This document shows positions 10,801 through 19,935 of a DNA stretch of 64,000 nt, one piece after another (within the stretch, counting starts at the first letter, position 1; every line of letters begins with the position of its first letter). The translations under genes and the position numbers were made by a program. The DNA comes from Pseudo-nitzschia pungens (Eukaryota; Bacillariophyta; Bacillariophyceae; Bacillariales; Bacillariaceae). The stretch lies in the NCBI GenBank assembly GCA_037355855.1, contig CM074762.1, positions 5,270,001 to 5,334,000 of the forward strand, read 5' to 3'. A model generated the notes under the pieces. That model worked only from the letters and a program-made list of their open reading frames with translations, was not told the origin of the DNA and ran no database searches.

Positions 10801-11544
10801 CGCACCGGGAATTTCCCCGTGCGCAGCCGCGAGTCGCTCTCGAAAGGCTTCCGACTCGCTCGTTGTTCTCGTTGTTGGTGTTGGTGTTGGTGTTGTTGTT
10901 ATTTCGTTTCGTTGGCGTTCGTTCCTCAACAGTCCTCGCTTTCGCTTTCGCGTTCGGACGCGCCGATTGGTTGCAACGCTGGTGGGAGACGAGGCATCGG
11001 TAGAAACGGACCAAGACGAAGACCAAGCCTCTCGGCGATCGTCCTCGCTGTCGTTTTCGTCGTCCTCCTCCTTTTCCTCTTCCTCTTCCGGGTGGGGAGG
11101 AGACGTCAGCGGGGGGCATTTGGATGATTCGCCTTCGCCTTTGCCTTTGCCGCGGAATTCGAATTCGAATTCGAATTCGCGGTCGCATTCCCAAAGGCGG
11201 AGGGCATCGCGCACGGATCGGCGCTCGGCGGAAGACGACCGCGGCAGCTTTTCGATCGAGAACTCGTAGGCGTAGCGTCGAATCGCGCAATCCAGATCGG
11301 ACAGCGGCGGGGGCCTCGGATCCCCGGCGTCGGAGTCGGAGACCGCCCCGGATGATTCGTTGCCGTCCGTGGTTGTCGATGTCGTCGTCGTTGTCGACGC
11401 CGCGGTTGTCATCGCCGATGCATCGTCCGCCGCGAAGCCCGAGAGCGAGAGCGCGAGCAGAAGAACTCCGCAACAGCCGCGGAGGAATCTTGGCGCGAGA
11501 CGTTTCGGTGTCGGTGTTGATGTCGGTGCCGATCCGGCCGCCAT
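7864..11544 (-). CDS. secreted right-handed beta-helix protein (pectate-lyase-like fold)
   Basis: The frame extends upstream to 11649, but the methionine at 11544 places a signal-peptide core (GVLLLALSLSGFA) about 25-38 residues in, so I chose it (about 1226 residues). After a disordered acidic stretch, a segment VLLFVDPENGDDDDG...SGSILEPLRTIEAAL resembles the opening of DUF1565/right-handed beta-helix proteins, followed by IVLRGGRYYLKETIRL and TPVLSGG. The C-terminal third (coding 9200-8450) has parallel beta-helix coils (GGAVYIENARGATVIGCRF, HTIRDNLLFNWV, DHGPINTWDR). The arrangement recalls glycan-acting beta-helix enzymes of the GH141/polysaccharide-lyase type, but no catalytic set can be assigned. 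Asp/Asn-rich insertions coded by GTC and ATTGTC microsatellites interrupt the domain. A role in extracellular polysaccharide binding or cleavage is an inference. Confidence 0.75.
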   Translation of the reverse strand: MAAGSAPTSTPTPKRLAPRFLRGCCGVLLLALSLSGFAADDASAMTTAASTTTTTSTTTDGNESSGAVSDSDAGDPRPPPLSDLDCAIRRYAYEFSIEKLPRSSSAERRSVRDALRLWECDREFEFEFEFRGKGKGEGESSKCPPLTSPPHPEEEEEKEEDDENDSEDDRREAWSSSWSVSTDASSPTSVATNRRVRTRKRKRGLLRNERQRNEITTTPTPTPTTRTTSESEAFRERLAAAHGEIPGARNEVLLFVDPENGDDDDGASGSILEPLRTIEAALAVSRQRQCRNTKTNANDDNGNDDSGVTIVLRGGRYYLKETIRLDSRDRNLALLAYPGETPVLSGGDPLSLTLRPTARDPRIYSAGLGASASKSASARGARSAGAGASSNDEGDPGAENPYNFTTLFLVRSAKPSNKDNDKDNDNDNDIDNENDDDDDIRLVWAREPNGHPERDLQPDGYARANGRTANDDDNGDDDGDGDGDDNDDAAVHVVIGKGGGPSAARNSTIYPWHGEDLDPRGGGHWLHYGGTGNRFADRKGYWNGTVPGGLRYVRSASRRSGCCSRCGADAADATVTNITNINTNANTANTANTANTNTTTVRDGTMNTSGWTPEGYAPAIAHVFHNAFWGNWQFKVETVENEDEDEDEDEHRGGDCDRDCDCGSTATTTATTIKHGRISFSRGGWQEGRGGDIRNQPFFVEGVREALDEPGEWWLDVPNQVLFYYPFGNETEAAASEPREPDPNNNDNTPPPLPPELEVTLVAPRLQRIVEIVGENPSESKVATGIALGGITFAHTATTFLEPYEVPSPGDWSVHRGGAVYIENARGATVIGCRFLRTGGNALVLSGHAKRSLLARNEFAFVGDSAIVTIGRLHQADGFTVDTFPEDTRIEANHFHDIGVHGKQTAALFSALSCRTTFVSNVAYNGPRAGINLNDQFCHGHTIRDNLLFNWVRETQDHGPINTWDRALYLQRKANRAANNDSDSDKDHDHDHDNGTGASDNAPIPTLIPSWAHIERNFIMNGPSGNRDLGNLFPTIDNDDGSSYYYIANNFLVYGGAKNYLGHDKRWIDNLLVSPGRWSGDPCAQIWGGENHLFEGNTCVVVPGDPPIGLDGSMEGAECLIDWGDSESEKESKGKGKGENDDPKRNENENNLRFVGKTAANVYYLDPSQEWGFGCGNGTSKDHFFSLEELQSHGWEIGSVVRDRDELNSEKVIALAKTVLEDERPC

Positions 11545-13333
11545 GGCGAGAGTTCTCGTTTCCCGCGATCGACGAACGCCGCGCGCTTCTCGATGGATTG
11601 CGGTCCGATCCGAAGAACGTCGATGATGATTGCGGTGCGTCGTTCGCATTCCAATACGGATAAGAGTACGAGTACGAGTAACTACGAGAACGAGAACGAG
11701 TAACTACGAGTAATTACGAGTATCGAATGCGACACTTCCGCTCGTCCTCTCGGAACCGCGCCTCGTGTGCTCCTCTTTCCATTACACACGAAGCAAGTAA
11801 ATCCAGAAATTGAATACTACTTCGTACAAAATTCCTAACAGCTGTCCGTTGGTTCTACGTCTCAATGTACTAATTTCTACGTGGACTTGAGGACAGCTGT
11901 TAGGAACTACTGTATGTAGTATTGATTGTTGATATCATGATACTGTAATTAAAAAAGGTTTACTGTACTTCGTTCGATCAATCAAAAAAGCAATCGAAGA
12001 AGCGGAAAACTCGCATCCGGAGGCTGATTCCGACGCGGGGGGGCGCGGTTTGTGTGTGCCTGCCTTTCGTTCCAAGGAGGAACTGCGTGTAATCTTAGTT
12101 TAAAAAACAGAAAGTTTGATCGCAAACCTCGCTTGGGAGACAAACTCCAAGTCTCACAAAAGTAAATCTTATCTATTTACCCAGAACCAAATTTTTTGGG
12201 CATACTTGTACCGTAGTCGTGGAAAATTCCTGAGAGTTACGCGCTCTCTCCCACTCGGCATCGGCTTCGCCGTCGACTTCCGTGGGATCGAACCGTGAAA
12301 TACGAAGTAAGATCTTACGGTAACAATACCAATCTTGCGAAATCTTGTTCCTACGACAGGAAATCCTTTTAAAAAATATTGTTGATGTGCGGTAAGACTT
12401 ATTAATCTTATATTGAGCGATTCCCGGAATTACATAGTACGAAGTATGTTTTTAGGCGTTCGTATCAACGGGACATGCAATCAAACATGTGTGACGACGC
12501 GAAGGAAAAAAATAATTAAAGGCGCGGGTCGGCATTTAATAGACAATTTTTGTTTCTTTCGACAAATTCCAAAATAGGCCTCATCCATTGAGGCAGATCT
12601 AGCTATTTCTTCCGTTGGGTGCGCAATTTTTTTAATTGTTCTGAAATTCAGGGAATGCTAATAAGCCTGATTTCATTCGAACCAACGCAACGCCGAAACG
12701 ATTTTAGATCGCGCGAGCAACTCGAAGGTCACACGTACATACAACGTATACGGTTCGGAAACTTTTGCCGAACAATCCACAAAAACAAAAATTTATACCT
12801 ATCGTAAGTTACGTAACCTTACGCACCGCTAAGGTACTGGTAGGTACCAGTAAGATTGCGATAAAAATTCATGACCTACCGCTACGTAAGTTAATGTACG
12901 ACAAGAAAATGTCAACCAAAATTCTCAGGATTTTTCTTTTCATTTTTAAAGGTCAACTACGAACTAGTTTCGTCTACCGGTACGTGGAACACTTCGGTGC
13001 TTCGAGGCGAACCGTGACATGCCGGTAGGTTTTTTCCGCGCTTTTCGCATCCCGATACTACTAGTACTATTACTCGTACGGTATTCTCACATCGAAAACG
13101 GATAAAAGTTTCTGTCATCTGCGTTCGTATTACCGTAAGGTTACCGTACGCTTTGTGCTCCTACTTATTCATCAGCAGAGAATTTCGGAGATTCACATCT
13201 TCTTCTTTCGGTATCTACCGCATGGTGTTGAGCAGAGAACTCAGCAAGCAAGCCGCAACAGCAACAGACCAACACAAGACAAACACCACACGCATCAAGA
13301 CAGTCGTCTCGTAGAGACTCCAAACGAAATCCC
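11545..13333. other. spacer between the beta-helix and P/S/T repeat genes
   Basis: No supported gene. It includes GAACGAGTA-type repeats near 11660-11725, a perfect inverted repeat (separate entry) and copies of the TTACCGTAAGG-type motif (near 12805-12825 and 13131-13150). It probably contains both divergent promoters. Confidence 0.5.
11832..11906. repeat. perfect 16-bp inverted repeat (stem-loop)
   Basis: TTCCTAACAGCTGTCC at 11832-11847 pairs with GGACAGCTGTTAGGAA at 11891-11906, leaving a 43-nt loop. It lies in spacer DNA upstream of the beta-helix gene. It could be the ends of a tiny TIR element or a structured RNA; nothing decides between these. Confidence 0.7.
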
Positions 13334-16222
13334 ATGTTTCTCAACAAGCTCCGATTGGTACCACTCTATTGCATCTGCTGCACGTCGGTCTTTCTGACGG
13401 GTAGCAACGTACAAGCCAATGTACCTAGTGAAGTGCCAAGCATGGTGCCGAGTGAAATGCCAAGCATGGTGCCGAGCATGAGGCCGAGCATGGTGCCGAG
13501 CATGGTGCCAAGCATGAGGCCAAGCATGAGGCCAAGCATGGTGCCGAGCATGGTGCCGAGCACGGTGCCAAGCATGGTACCGAGCATGGTGCCAAGCATG
13601 GTACCGAGCATGGTGCCAAGCATGGTACCGAGCATGGTTCCCAGTTCGACGCCGAGTGAGGTACCGAGCATGGTGCCGAGCATGGTTCCAAGCATGGTGC
13701 CGAGCATGGTTCCAAGCATGGTGCCGAGCATGGTTCCAAGCATGGTGCCGAGCATGGTTCCAAGCATGGTGCCGAGTGAAATGCCAAGCATGGTTCCCAG
13801 TTCGACGCCGAGTGAGGTGCCGAGCATGGTGCCGAGCGCGGTGCCGAGTGCGGTGCCAAGCATGGTGCCCAGTTTGACGCCGAGCGAAGTGCCGAGCACG
13901 GTGCCGAGTTCGACGCCGAGCGAAGTGCCGAGCGAAGTGCCAAGCATGGTGCCCAGTTTGACGCCGAGCGAAGTGCCGAGCACGGTGCCGAGCATGGCGC
14001 CGAGTGAAATTCCGAGTGTGGTGCCGAGCATGCTGCCGAGCACGGTGCCGAGTTCGACGCCGAGTGAAATTCCGAGCGCGGTGCCGAGCATGGTGCCAAG
14101 CATGGTGCCGAGCACGGTTCCAAGCACAAGCGCATTCCCGAGCACGGTTCCAAGCATGGTGCCAAGCATGGTGCCGAGCACGGTGCCAAGCACAAGCGCA
14201 TTCCCGAGCACGGTTCCAAGCACGAGCACGGCTCCGAGCACATCGCCCAGCACCAGCGCCTATCCGAGCACGTCGCCCAGCACCAGTGCCTATCCAAGCA
14301 CTTCGCCCAGCACCAGCGCCTATCCGAGCACTTCGCCCAGCACCAGCGCCTATCCGAGCACGTCGCCCAGCACCAGCGACTATCCCAGCACGTCGCCCAG
14401 CACCAGCGACTATCCCAGCACATCGCCCAGCACCAGCGCCTATCCGAGCACGTCGCCCAGCACCAGCGCCTATCCGAGCACGTCGCCCAGCACCAGCGCC
14501 TATCCAAGCACGTCTCCCAGCACCAGCGCCTATCCGAGCACGTCGCCCAGCACCAGCGCCTATCCGAGCACGTCGCCCAGCACCAGCGCCTATCCGAGCA
14601 CGTCGCCCAGCACCAGCGCCTATCCAAGCACTTCGCCCAGCACCAGCGCCTATCCGAGCACATCGCCCAGCACCAGCGACTATCCGAGCACATCGCCCAG
14701 CACCAGCGCCTATCCGAGCACGTCGCCCAGCACCAGCGACTATCCGAGCACGTCGCCCAGCACCAGCGACTATCCGAGCACGTCGCCCAGCACCAGCGAC
14801 TATCCCAGCACGTCGCCCAGCACCAGCGACTATCCGAGCACATCGCCCAGCACCAGCGACTATCCCAGCACGTCGCCCAGCACCAGCGACTATCCCAGCA
14901 CGTCGCCCAGCACCAGCGACTATCCGAGCACATCGCCCAGCACCAGCGACTATCCCAGCACGTCGCCCAGCACCAGCGACTATCCGAGCACATCGCCCAG
15001 CACCAGCGACTATCCAAGCACGTCTCCCAGCACCAGCGCCTTTCCCAGCACGTCGCCGAGCGCAAGCGCCCATCCGAGCACGTCGCCCAGCACCAGCGCC
15101 CATCCGAGCACGTTGCCGAGCGCGAGCGCATATCCAAGCACGTCTCCCAGCACCAGCGCAAATCCAAGCAATGACGTGCCCACGCCGACTGAAACACCAA
15201 GCGTGGTGCCAAGCGCGGCGCCAAGCACGGTGCCAAGCGCGGTGCCAAGTGCGGTGCCAAGCATGCTACCAAGCTCCACACCGAGCGGAACTCCCAGTTG
15301 GAAACCGAGTAACTCGCCAACTTCCGTACCATCCCAGTCGCCAAGCAATTTTCCATCTGCAACACCGACTGTTGTTCCTACGTTATCACCGACGTTCTTC
15401 CCAACGAGGAAGCCAACCAAAGCTCCAACAGGAAGGCCCACGGCTGTCCCTACCAAATTCCCAACATTCAAGCCAACCATTAGCCCAACGGTGAACCCGA
15501 CCGCCACGCCAACCAGGCGACCGACACCCATACCCACGGTTAAGCCAACCAAGGCGCCCACCGCCACACCAACCAGGAGCCCAACGTTCAAACCAACTCA
15601 GGTGCCCACGAAGAGTCCAACGAAGAAGCCTTCCTTCAAACCTACCGAGCAACCCACCTTGCCGCCCACCAAAAATCCTACGAAGCCTCCCACCCAGGCA
15701 CCCACAACGAGGCCGACGGCAATGCCAACAATATGGGTCCCCACGGTGCCACCAACCGATTCGCCAACGACTGCTCCAGTCGCTCCGGTCCGGGCCCTTG
15801 TCCCGACAGTTTCTCCCGTATCTTCGATTCCGGCTGTTTCCTCGCCGTCGGCTGGCGTCGTTGTCTCCCCTGCCGTTGTTGAGCCGGGAATCACCACCTC
15901 CGTTCCCATCACCACGGGACAGACCCCCGGGAATATTCCGGCGCCGACCCCGGTGCCCTTGACGCTGGCAGATTTTGTGCTGGGACCCACTCCGACCGTT
16001 CCCAACAACCCCATAGGACAAGCACCACTCCCAACTCCGGCACAACGTAAGTCGATTGATTCGATTCCATTCGATTCGAGCCGATTCGATTCGAACCACC
16101 ACAATGGGAACACATATACCAACTCCCTTACATCACGGTTACGCTCACAACATTCTTGTTTCGTTTCCTTTCCTTTCGTTTTGTTTTGGTATTTGTTTGT
16201 GCCGTGCGCAGTGAGTAAGTGA
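13334..16222 (+). CDS. secreted proline/serine/threonine repeat protein
   Basis: The start at 13334 gives an N-terminal signal sequence (MFLNKLRLVPLYCICCTSVF, then LTGSNVQA). Three repeat zones follow: VPSMVPS/EVPS tetrapeptides (about residues 32-295), a 10-residue PSTSPSTSAY or PSTSPSTSDY array (about 300-610), and a zone rich in PTxxPT units with lysine and hydrophobic residues (about 650-820). Such mucin-like, probably heavily O-glycosylated proteins are common on diatom cell walls and in secreted mucilage; that role is inferred. A GTAAGT donor at 16047 and an acceptor GTGCGCAG ending at 16211 suggest a 165-nt intron. Splicing would replace the tail by LSK before the same stop. The intron is a multiple of three and stop-free, so retention also gives a protein. 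A further exon cannot be excluded. Confidence 0.8.
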   Translation: MFLNKLRLVPLYCICCTSVFLTGSNVQANVPSEVPSMVPSEMPSMVPSMRPSMVPSMVPSMRPSMRPSMVPSMVPSTVPSMVPSMVPSMVPSMVPSMVPSMVPSSTPSEVPSMVPSMVPSMVPSMVPSMVPSMVPSMVPSMVPSMVPSEMPSMVPSSTPSEVPSMVPSAVPSAVPSMVPSLTPSEVPSTVPSSTPSEVPSEVPSMVPSLTPSEVPSTVPSMAPSEIPSVVPSMLPSTVPSSTPSEIPSAVPSMVPSMVPSTVPSTSAFPSTVPSMVPSMVPSTVPSTSAFPSTVPSTSTAPSTSPSTSAYPSTSPSTSAYPSTSPSTSAYPSTSPSTSAYPSTSPSTSDYPSTSPSTSDYPSTSPSTSAYPSTSPSTSAYPSTSPSTSAYPSTSPSTSAYPSTSPSTSAYPSTSPSTSAYPSTSPSTSAYPSTSPSTSAYPSTSPSTSDYPSTSPSTSAYPSTSPSTSDYPSTSPSTSDYPSTSPSTSDYPSTSPSTSDYPSTSPSTSDYPSTSPSTSDYPSTSPSTSDYPSTSPSTSDYPSTSPSTSDYPSTSPSTSDYPSTSPSTSAFPSTSPSASAHPSTSPSTSAHPSTLPSASAYPSTSPSTSANPSNDVPTPTETPSVVPSAAPSTVPSAVPSAVPSMLPSSTPSGTPSWKPSNSPTSVPSQSPSNFPSATPTVVPTLSPTFFPTRKPTKAPTGRPTAVPTKFPTFKPTISPTVNPTATPTRRPTPIPTVKPTKAPTATPTRSPTFKPTQVPTKSPTKKPSFKPTEQPTLPPTKNPTKPPTQAPTTRPTAMPTIWVPTVPPTDSPTTAPVAPVRALVPTVSPVSSIPAVSSPSAGVVVSPAVVEPGITTSVPITTGQTPGNIPAPTPVPLTLADFVLGPTPTVPNNPIGQAPLPTPAQRKSIDSIPFDSSRFDSNHHNGNTYTNSLTSRLRSQHSCFVSFPFVLFWYLFVPCAVSK
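14230..15170 (+). repeat. 30-bp coding minisatellite, about 30 copies
   Basis: The units encode PSTSPSTSAY/DY and keep exact 30-bp register over more than 800 bp. Copies differ mainly at one codon (GCC Ala versus GAC Asp before TAT). Ala copies dominate in the first half and Asp copies in the second, which suggests block duplication. Because the unit lacks stops in several frames, long spurious open frames arise on both strands. Confidence 0.95.
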
Positions 16223-17937
16223 AACGAACCAAAACCGCTTTCAACTGCTTTCCGTTTTGATAGGGATCTAATCCAGAGAGAAGCAGCAGGAACAACGCAA
16301 GCATCCAAGATGATCCAATGACCGATTTTGCTGAACCGCAAAAGCGATTCTCACTCACTCATCCACTTTTTCACCACACGCTTCGTCCCCATTTGTGTCT
16401 TGTATAACACTGCACATGTTCTTGTTGTATCGTGCGGTTCTTCGTTCTCCTTCTCTCTTTTGTTTGTTTGCGTACACACACACACACACACACACACACC
16501 ATATCGATCCCGCCGTGCCCTGCTCGGGGAAAAAAAAAAAAACAAAAAAAACGATTTTCAAACCGTCTCTGCCAAACAACGCAGCATGTAAGCGCATCCA
16601 TTAAGGCGTGGTACAACTAACAGCACGCACGCACAATAGCACACGCAAGAACTCACATCTCTTTTTGTCTCTCGTTTCTCGTTTCGTTTCGTTTCGTCTT
16701 GCCGTTCCCGGTCGATCTACCGGTAGTTCTTTTCACAAACCTCCGGCGCCCCACAAGTTTGAGTGGAGGCGTTCGAAAAAGACGACGCGAGCAGTGATCG
16801 TTCCACAAACAATCCGTCGGATTCTCGGATTCGTTTCTTGCACTTCTATTGTTTGGATTTCGCGCCATTCCTCTCGGACGTCAGCTCGGTTAGTTCCCTC
16901 TGCAGATGCACCGAACTATACGCAGTTCTCGTTGAATCAATCAATCAATCAATCAGGTAATTGCCAATGATTGATTCGGGGCAGCATGTTGATCGGTGAA
17001 TACTGTTTTCGTGCGAAGTACGGCGGAATGGAATGGATTGATTCGATTTCGATGCGATGGTGAGATTTTTTTTCCGGAGATGGAACAAAAAAACCTGATC
17101 GGTGCGCAAAGGACGAAGAAGAGGAAAAATCCGTTCTCCACGTCTGGTGGTAGATTTTTCTGCATGGCTCTACAGAGGACCTAAAACTAACCTTACTACA
17201 AGAGGCAACTCCTCTGGAAATCTTTGTAGAATACGGTAGTAAGGTTTAATAGTAGTAATTATATCAATTTTATGTTAATCGGATGTGTCTTATTTTACTC
17301 CCTTTCTGAAATAAATTATGGTCCGCCAAAAACAACTAAGGTCTTACCGTACCGGTATGACACCATCAGATCTGGCCTTCACAAGAAACATAATTACCGT
17401 CCTCTATCATCAATGTCGAACCACCAGAACACATACCAATTTGAGAAACATGAGAAGACAGTGTGACGATGAGTGAAGGTTCTTTCCAAAAAAAAAAGAA
17501 AAATCTGGACCACAAAGATGCACGTCAATAATTAACGTAGCAGGTACGTAATTACCGTAGTATGCCTTAGTATCTTTTCTTTTTCTAGAGTAAAACAGTG
17601 TTTTTTGTTTTTTTACTATTACGTAGTACTTCGTACTTCGTATTTATTTTCTTCTGTTGAGATTGGGGGAAAAAAGGTATTACGAAGTAAGACCTTACAG
17701 TCAGACCTTACGAATAAGATCTTACTGTATAGTGTATATTTCAAGTAGAATTCGACCAAAAAGAATGATAATAATAATATATGGTGTAGCATCATCTCCG
17801 ATCGTGGTCTACTAGCAGATATTCGATCTCCATGCATTGTCCCGCTGTGAACCCAACGACCGACTCACTCACTCACTCACTCACTCCGTCACGGATCACC
17901 GTGGTGAGGAGTTCTTGTTCTTGTTCTTGTTGCCATC
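16223..17937. other. spacer with microsatellites
   Basis: No supported gene. It contains a CA run (about 16475-16499), A-rich tracts near 16530-16550, TTTCG repeats near 16675-16695, AATC repeats (about 16935-16955), ACTC repeats (about 17866-17885) and AAGACCTTAC-type motifs near 17690-17725. Confidence 0.55.
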
Positions 17938-19641
17938 TCACTTGTTGTTGTTGTTCTTGTTGTTGTTATTCTTGTTGTCCTTGCCATTCGAATTCGCATC
18001 ATCATTCTTGGTGTTGCCGTCGGCAGTGTTGTGACTATCGTTTTCTTCTTCGTCTTCGTCTTCGTCTTCGTGGTCGTGGTCGTCACTCCGCGCTTCTGCC
18101 GCCCGCGGAGCAAAAATCGGCGCCGCCGCCCCGAGAATGGTGTCGAAGTCCCGCTTTCCAAACCCCAAAAAGGCCAGTGTCGTCGCCCCGATCGGGATCC
18201 ACAAAAAGAGCGGCGATTTGACAAAGAGCTGGAGGGCCACCAGCACGCCAAAGAGAAACAAGCTCGCGGTAAAGGCCTGGAAGCCCCGGTACCGCTGAAG
18301 GCCGGTCGCCTCCAGAAACTCCAGGTATTCCGCGTCCCGCTCCACGCCCAGGGCGGTCCTCCCGTACAGGACCGTCAGGGAAAAAATGACGGCGGCGTAC
18401 ATTCCCACCAGCGTCGAAATGCCGGCCGTGAGCAGGATGGCGGCCACGAACAGATCCTCCGGGGTGAGGGATTCCGGGGAGACCTTGGTGACCATGGTTT
18501 GGAACTCGGCCTGGAAGTCGTTGATGACCTCGAAGGAGGCCTGGGCGGTCAACACGGACACCAAAATGTAGGGATCGAACCCGCCAAGGCGCATTTCCTC
18601 GCGCTCAAACGGGGGCAAGATGTCCACGTCGAGCCGGTCGTCGTCCAAGTCGTCGTCGTCTCGACTTTTTTTCGGGGGCAACGCTGTCTTCGTCGTTGTC
18701 GTTGTCTTCGTCGTTGTCCCGGACAGTGCCATTGCCCTGCGGTATTCCTTCTCGCTCAGCGAACCGTCGCCGTCCGCGTCCAGCAGCGAAAAGTCCTCCC
18801 CGTTTGCGGTCACACCGAGCTCCTGTGGAGCCAAGACCCCGTCCTCGTTCACATCGAGCTCGTCAAACAACAAGGAGTAGTCCAGGGAATGGTTTTGGTT
18901 TTGGTGTTGGTTTTGGTTTTGGTGTTGGTTTTGGTTTTGTTTGGGGGCGCGGTGGTCGTCCGGTTCGGTCTGGGACAGGAAACCGTCGCCGTCACCGTCG
19001 CCGCCGCCGTCGCGAAACATGCGATCCAGCGCGGTTTCCTTGATGGACCGGAAGACCGTCTTTGCGGCCCGCCTCACGCGCTCGCGTTTTCGGAGGCGAG
19101 TCCGTTTGCCTCGCCTGCCGGCAGGGGCGGAATCCGCGACCCTGCCATACACCGTGTAACGAACCTTGTCGTTTGGCGTTCGACCACTGCTGCTGTTGCT
19201 GCTGTTGCTGCTGTTGCTCTTCCTCGTCTCAAACAGCGACACGGAGCGACCGGAAGGTGCGGAGCATCGGTCTTCGAACCGGAACGCAGCGGGATGGGGA
19301 TGGGGACGATCATGATTGCGGTTACAGTTGCGGTGAAAGTTGCAGTTGTAGTTGTAGCTGTAGTTGTAGTCGTAGTGGCAGTTATGGTTCTGCCTCACCA
19401 ATGACACGGGGCGAACAAAACCGAGGCACGTCGACATCGACATCGACGTCGACGCCCAGAGCATCAGCATCAGCATCAGCATCGCCGAACGGCGTCCGGC
19501 GGTGGTAGTCGTGGTTGTAGCCGACGAAGGCCGAGGAGCAGCCGCCACGGGTTTTTTGGGCCCAGTGTCGACCGGAACGGGTGCCATTGCTGCTGCTGTT
19601 GCCATTGCTGCTGTCGTGCCAAACGTTCGTTTCATCGCCAT
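17938..19641 (-). CDS. EF-hand calcium-binding membrane protein, possibly plastid-targeted
   Basis: The frame is open to 20055, but upstream residues come from microsatellites (ENEN, poly-D), so I prefer the methionine at 19641 (MAMKRTFG); 19482, just before the hydrophobic leader, is another option. A leader MLMLMLMLWASTSMSMSTC followed by LGF-VRP resembles a diatom bipartite plastid presequence with phenylalanine after the cleavage site. Three 12-residue EF-hand loops follow: DGDGDGFLSQTE, DVNEDGVLAPQE and DADGDGSLSEKE. They have acidic residues at 1, 3, 5 and 12, except for Gly or Asn at some positions. Three hydrophobic segments follow (LFVAAILLTAGISTLVGMYA; FTASLFLFGVLVALQLF; LFLWIPIGATTLAFLGF). 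The tail is acidic and Asn-rich. Calcium-regulated function in a plastid or other membrane is inferred; the family is not recognised. Confidence 0.75.
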   Translation of the reverse strand: MAMKRTFGTTAAMATAAAMAPVPVDTGPKKPVAAAPRPSSATTTTTTAGRRSAMLMLMLMLWASTSMSMSTCLGFVRPVSLVRQNHNCHYDYNYSYNYNCNFHRNCNRNHDRPHPHPAAFRFEDRCSAPSGRSVSLFETRKSNSSNSSNSSSGRTPNDKVRYTVYGRVADSAPAGRRGKRTRLRKRERVRRAAKTVFRSIKETALDRMFRDGGGDGDGDGFLSQTEPDDHRAPKQNQNQHQNQNQHQNQNHSLDYSLLFDELDVNEDGVLAPQELGVTANGEDFSLLDADGDGSLSEKEYRRAMALSGTTTKTTTTTKTALPPKKSRDDDDLDDDRLDVDILPPFEREEMRLGGFDPYILVSVLTAQASFEVINDFQAEFQTMVTKVSPESLTPEDLFVAAILLTAGISTLVGMYAAVIFSLTVLYGRTALGVERDAEYLEFLEATGLQRYRGFQAFTASLFLFGVLVALQLFVKSPLFLWIPIGATTLAFLGFGKRDFDTILGAAAPIFAPRAAEARSDDHDHEDEDEDEEENDSHNTADGNTKNDDANSNGKDNKNNNNKNNNNK

Positions 19642-19855
19642 CCCCCTTCGTTCGATGCCCGCCCGATTTTTTCTTGTGTGCATGCTTGTTTCCCTTGTCA
19701 TCGATCTGTTTCTGTTGTTTCTGTTGTTTCTGTTGTTTCTGTTTCTGTTCTTGTTGTCCAACCCGCCGTTGTGAATCGAATCAATTGGCTTTTGTGTCTG
19801 TTTCCGCTCGAATCTCCGGTGTGCTGCTACCGTACAATCTGGTCGGTGAGGGTTG

Positions 19856-19935
19856 CTGTCGTCGTCGTCGTCGTCGTCGTCGTCGTTCTCGTTCTCGTTC
19901 TCGTTCTCGTTCTCGTTCTCGTTCTCGTTCTCGTC
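19856..19935. repeat. GTC and GTTCTC microsatellites upstream of the EF-hand gene
   Basis: About eight GTC units run directly into about nine GTTCTC-type units. On the minus strand they lie 5' of the chosen start, probably in the 5' UTR or promoter, and they extend the open frame artificially. Confidence 0.9.

Noticed and set aside
13295..15365. Very long minus-strand frames and the plus-strand frame at 14004-15494 across the P/S/T repeat
   Set aside because: The 30-bp unit has no stop in several frames, so they arise automatically. Only the plus frame from 13334 has a signal peptide and unique flanks.
18031..19404. 457-codon plus-strand frame
   Set aside because: Antisense of the EF-hand gene; no recognisable domain.
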